NCBI GenBank assembly: GCA_023230425.1
Contig: JALNXI010000027.1
Location: forward strand, 1-13,132
Length of the DNA stretch: 13,132 bases
Reading direction: 5' to 3'
Source: Methanoculleus sp.
GTDB taxonomy: Archaea > Halobacteriota > Methanomicrobia > Methanomicrobiales > Methanoculleaceae
Below are positions 12,481 through 13,132 of this stretch, piece by piece; positions within the stretch are counted from its first letter, which is position 1; every line of letters starts with the position of its first letter. Made by a program: the position numbers and the translations under genes. The notes beneath the pieces are model-generated. The model had not been told where the DNA came from. It searched no databases and saw only the letters and a list, made by a program, of their open reading frames with translations.

Positions 12481-13132
12481 CATCTTGTGATAGGAACCGC
12501 ACCATGATGTTGACCGCACTGTTTTGGTCTCGATCGATGCAGTTCCCACATTCACAGTTCATAACTCGTTTCCAGAGGGGCATATCGTGAACCGCCCCAC
12601 ATACACAGCAGGTCTTCGTCGTGTTCTGTTCATCGATTTTTATTACTCTCTTACCTGCAAGGGCTGCCTTGTAGGTTAAAAATCCGATGAACCGTGAGAG
12701 GTGTCCCGCGTTCTGGGTGGCTCGGTTGAGTCCAGGCGTGGCCTGCTTCGACTTCGGCATCTGCTTGACGGAGAGGTCGCCAACCAGGATCGTGGCGGCC
12801 CGGGTGTTCCGAACAAGTTTCCGGCTCAGTTTGTGCTGGAAGTCTTTGAGCTGGTTGCTCCGCTTCCGCTCCATCGTCCGCTTGACACGGTTGAGCCTCT
12901 GCCACTTCCGGCTCTTCTTTTTGCAGTGGTCCCGCCGAGCCTGCACGGCATCGATCTTCGGGTTCCAGTGCCTGTCCGGCCGGGCATTGGTGACCTCAAG
13001 GAACTTGCCCGAGGTGTTGACTGCGACATGCTTCGTGACCCCGAGGTCCCATGCCTGGTAGAGGCCGTTGTCAACGTACTTCTGGTCCGGCTGAACCTCG
13101 TGGACGACGGAGACGTAATACGCCCCCTTCAG
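12366..13132 (-). mobile_element. IS200/IS605 (IS1341-like) insertion element, right end inside the window
   Basis: The right end is inferred at the TTCAC motif (minus strand, 12370-12366), directly after the CCCCC/GGGGG hairpin. Everything from there to the window edge belongs to the element, and its left end lies outside. It is inserted about 200 bases upstream of the secreted-protein promoter. Elements of this family make no target duplication, so the boundary rests on the end motif alone. Confidence 0.65.
12371..13132 (-). CDS. tnpB: TnpB RNA-guided nuclease of an IS200/IS605-type element (5' part outside window)
   Basis: The frame is open from the right edge to the TAG at 12371-12373, giving 253 C-terminal residues. 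Family members are about 370-430, so the N-terminal wedge and REC part lie outside. RuvC-I is WDLGVTKHVAVN (D encoded at 13046-13048). RuvC-II reads TILVGDLSVKQM, with Gly (12779-12781) where TnpB usually has the catalytic Glu. RuvC-III is CIDRDQNSAVNI (second D at 12527-12529). The zinc ribbon is CCVCG and CECG. The tail GHSQEAPCASGG is the coding overlap with the transposon end. TnpB uses an omega RNA made from this end to cut DNA and helps retain the element. No TnpA is visible, so mobility is not shown. Archaeal IS1341-like elements often carry tnpB alone. Confidence 0.88.
   Translation of the reverse strand: MKGAYYVSVVHEVQPDQKYVDNGLYQAWDLGVTKHVAVNTSGKFLEVTNARPDRHWNPKIDAVQARRDHCKKKSRKWQRLNRVKRTMERKRSNQLKDFQHKLSRKLVRNTRAATILVGDLSVKQMPKSKQATPGLNRATQNAGHLSRFIGFLTYKAALAGKRVIKIDEQNTTKTCCVCGAVHDMPLWKRVMNCECGNCIDRDQNSAVNIMVRFLSQDALWTGYRQFAGNLRQTGLRLPESPGHSQEAPCASGG

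Noticed and set aside
1..13132. CRISPR array, rRNA or integrase
   Set aside because: No regularly spaced repeats, rRNA-like blocks or integrase motifs were seen. The mobile features are two inteins and one TnpB element.

Overview
The window reads as chromosomal DNA of a GC-rich methanogenic archaeon, most likely a Methanomicrobiales member such as Methanoculleus. The reasons are an F420-hydrogenase beta-subunit (FrhB) family protein, an archaeal class I CCA-adding enzyme paired with ThpR, TATA-type promoters, a glutaredoxin/anaerobic ribonucleotide reductase pair and a DUF1786 protein. The genus is inferred from gene content and composition; no database was searched.

Layout. The 3' tail of an unidentified gene (1-81) runs into an FrhB-family iron-sulfur flavoprotein gene (87-1106). 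A gene-free stretch (1107-1521) holds potential RNA structure, an AT-rich promoter-like island and a degenerate duplication, and leads into a small unknown gene (1522-1890). Convergent to that, on the minus strand, is a two-gene RNA unit, thpR then cca, overlapping through TTGA (3919 down to 2010). A divergent promoter region (3920-4150) then serves a plus-strand pair: a small glutaredoxin/NrdH-like protein overlapping by ATGA with a 1674-codon nrdD. The NrdD precursor carries two LAGLIDADG-type inteins (478 and 465 aa), leaving a mature enzyme of about 731 aa. A DUF1786 (ASKHA-like) gene follows on the plus strand. Convergent to it is a secreted, Thr/Ala/Pro-rich protein on the minus strand, with a clear TATA box and a perfect palindrome near its expected transcription start. 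The right edge holds the C-terminal part of a TnpB transposon nuclease on the minus strand, with an omega-RNA-like right end and an inferable guide.

How the genes work together. NrdH and NrdD are expected to make dNTPs anaerobically, with NrdH supplying reducing equivalents through its CPNC motif. Each intein is inserted directly before a cysteine at an active-site position, so neither catalytic centre can be assembled until splicing is complete. Intein 1 keeps both LAGLIDADG acidic residues. Intein 2 has alanine at both places and lacks the penultimate histidine. The most unusual point is the NrdD C-terminus: it stops just before the zinc-binding Cys cluster and the glycyl-radical RVxGY motif that a class III reductase needs. 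ThpR and Cca are both RNA-end enzymes, which fits tRNA 3'-end maintenance and repair.
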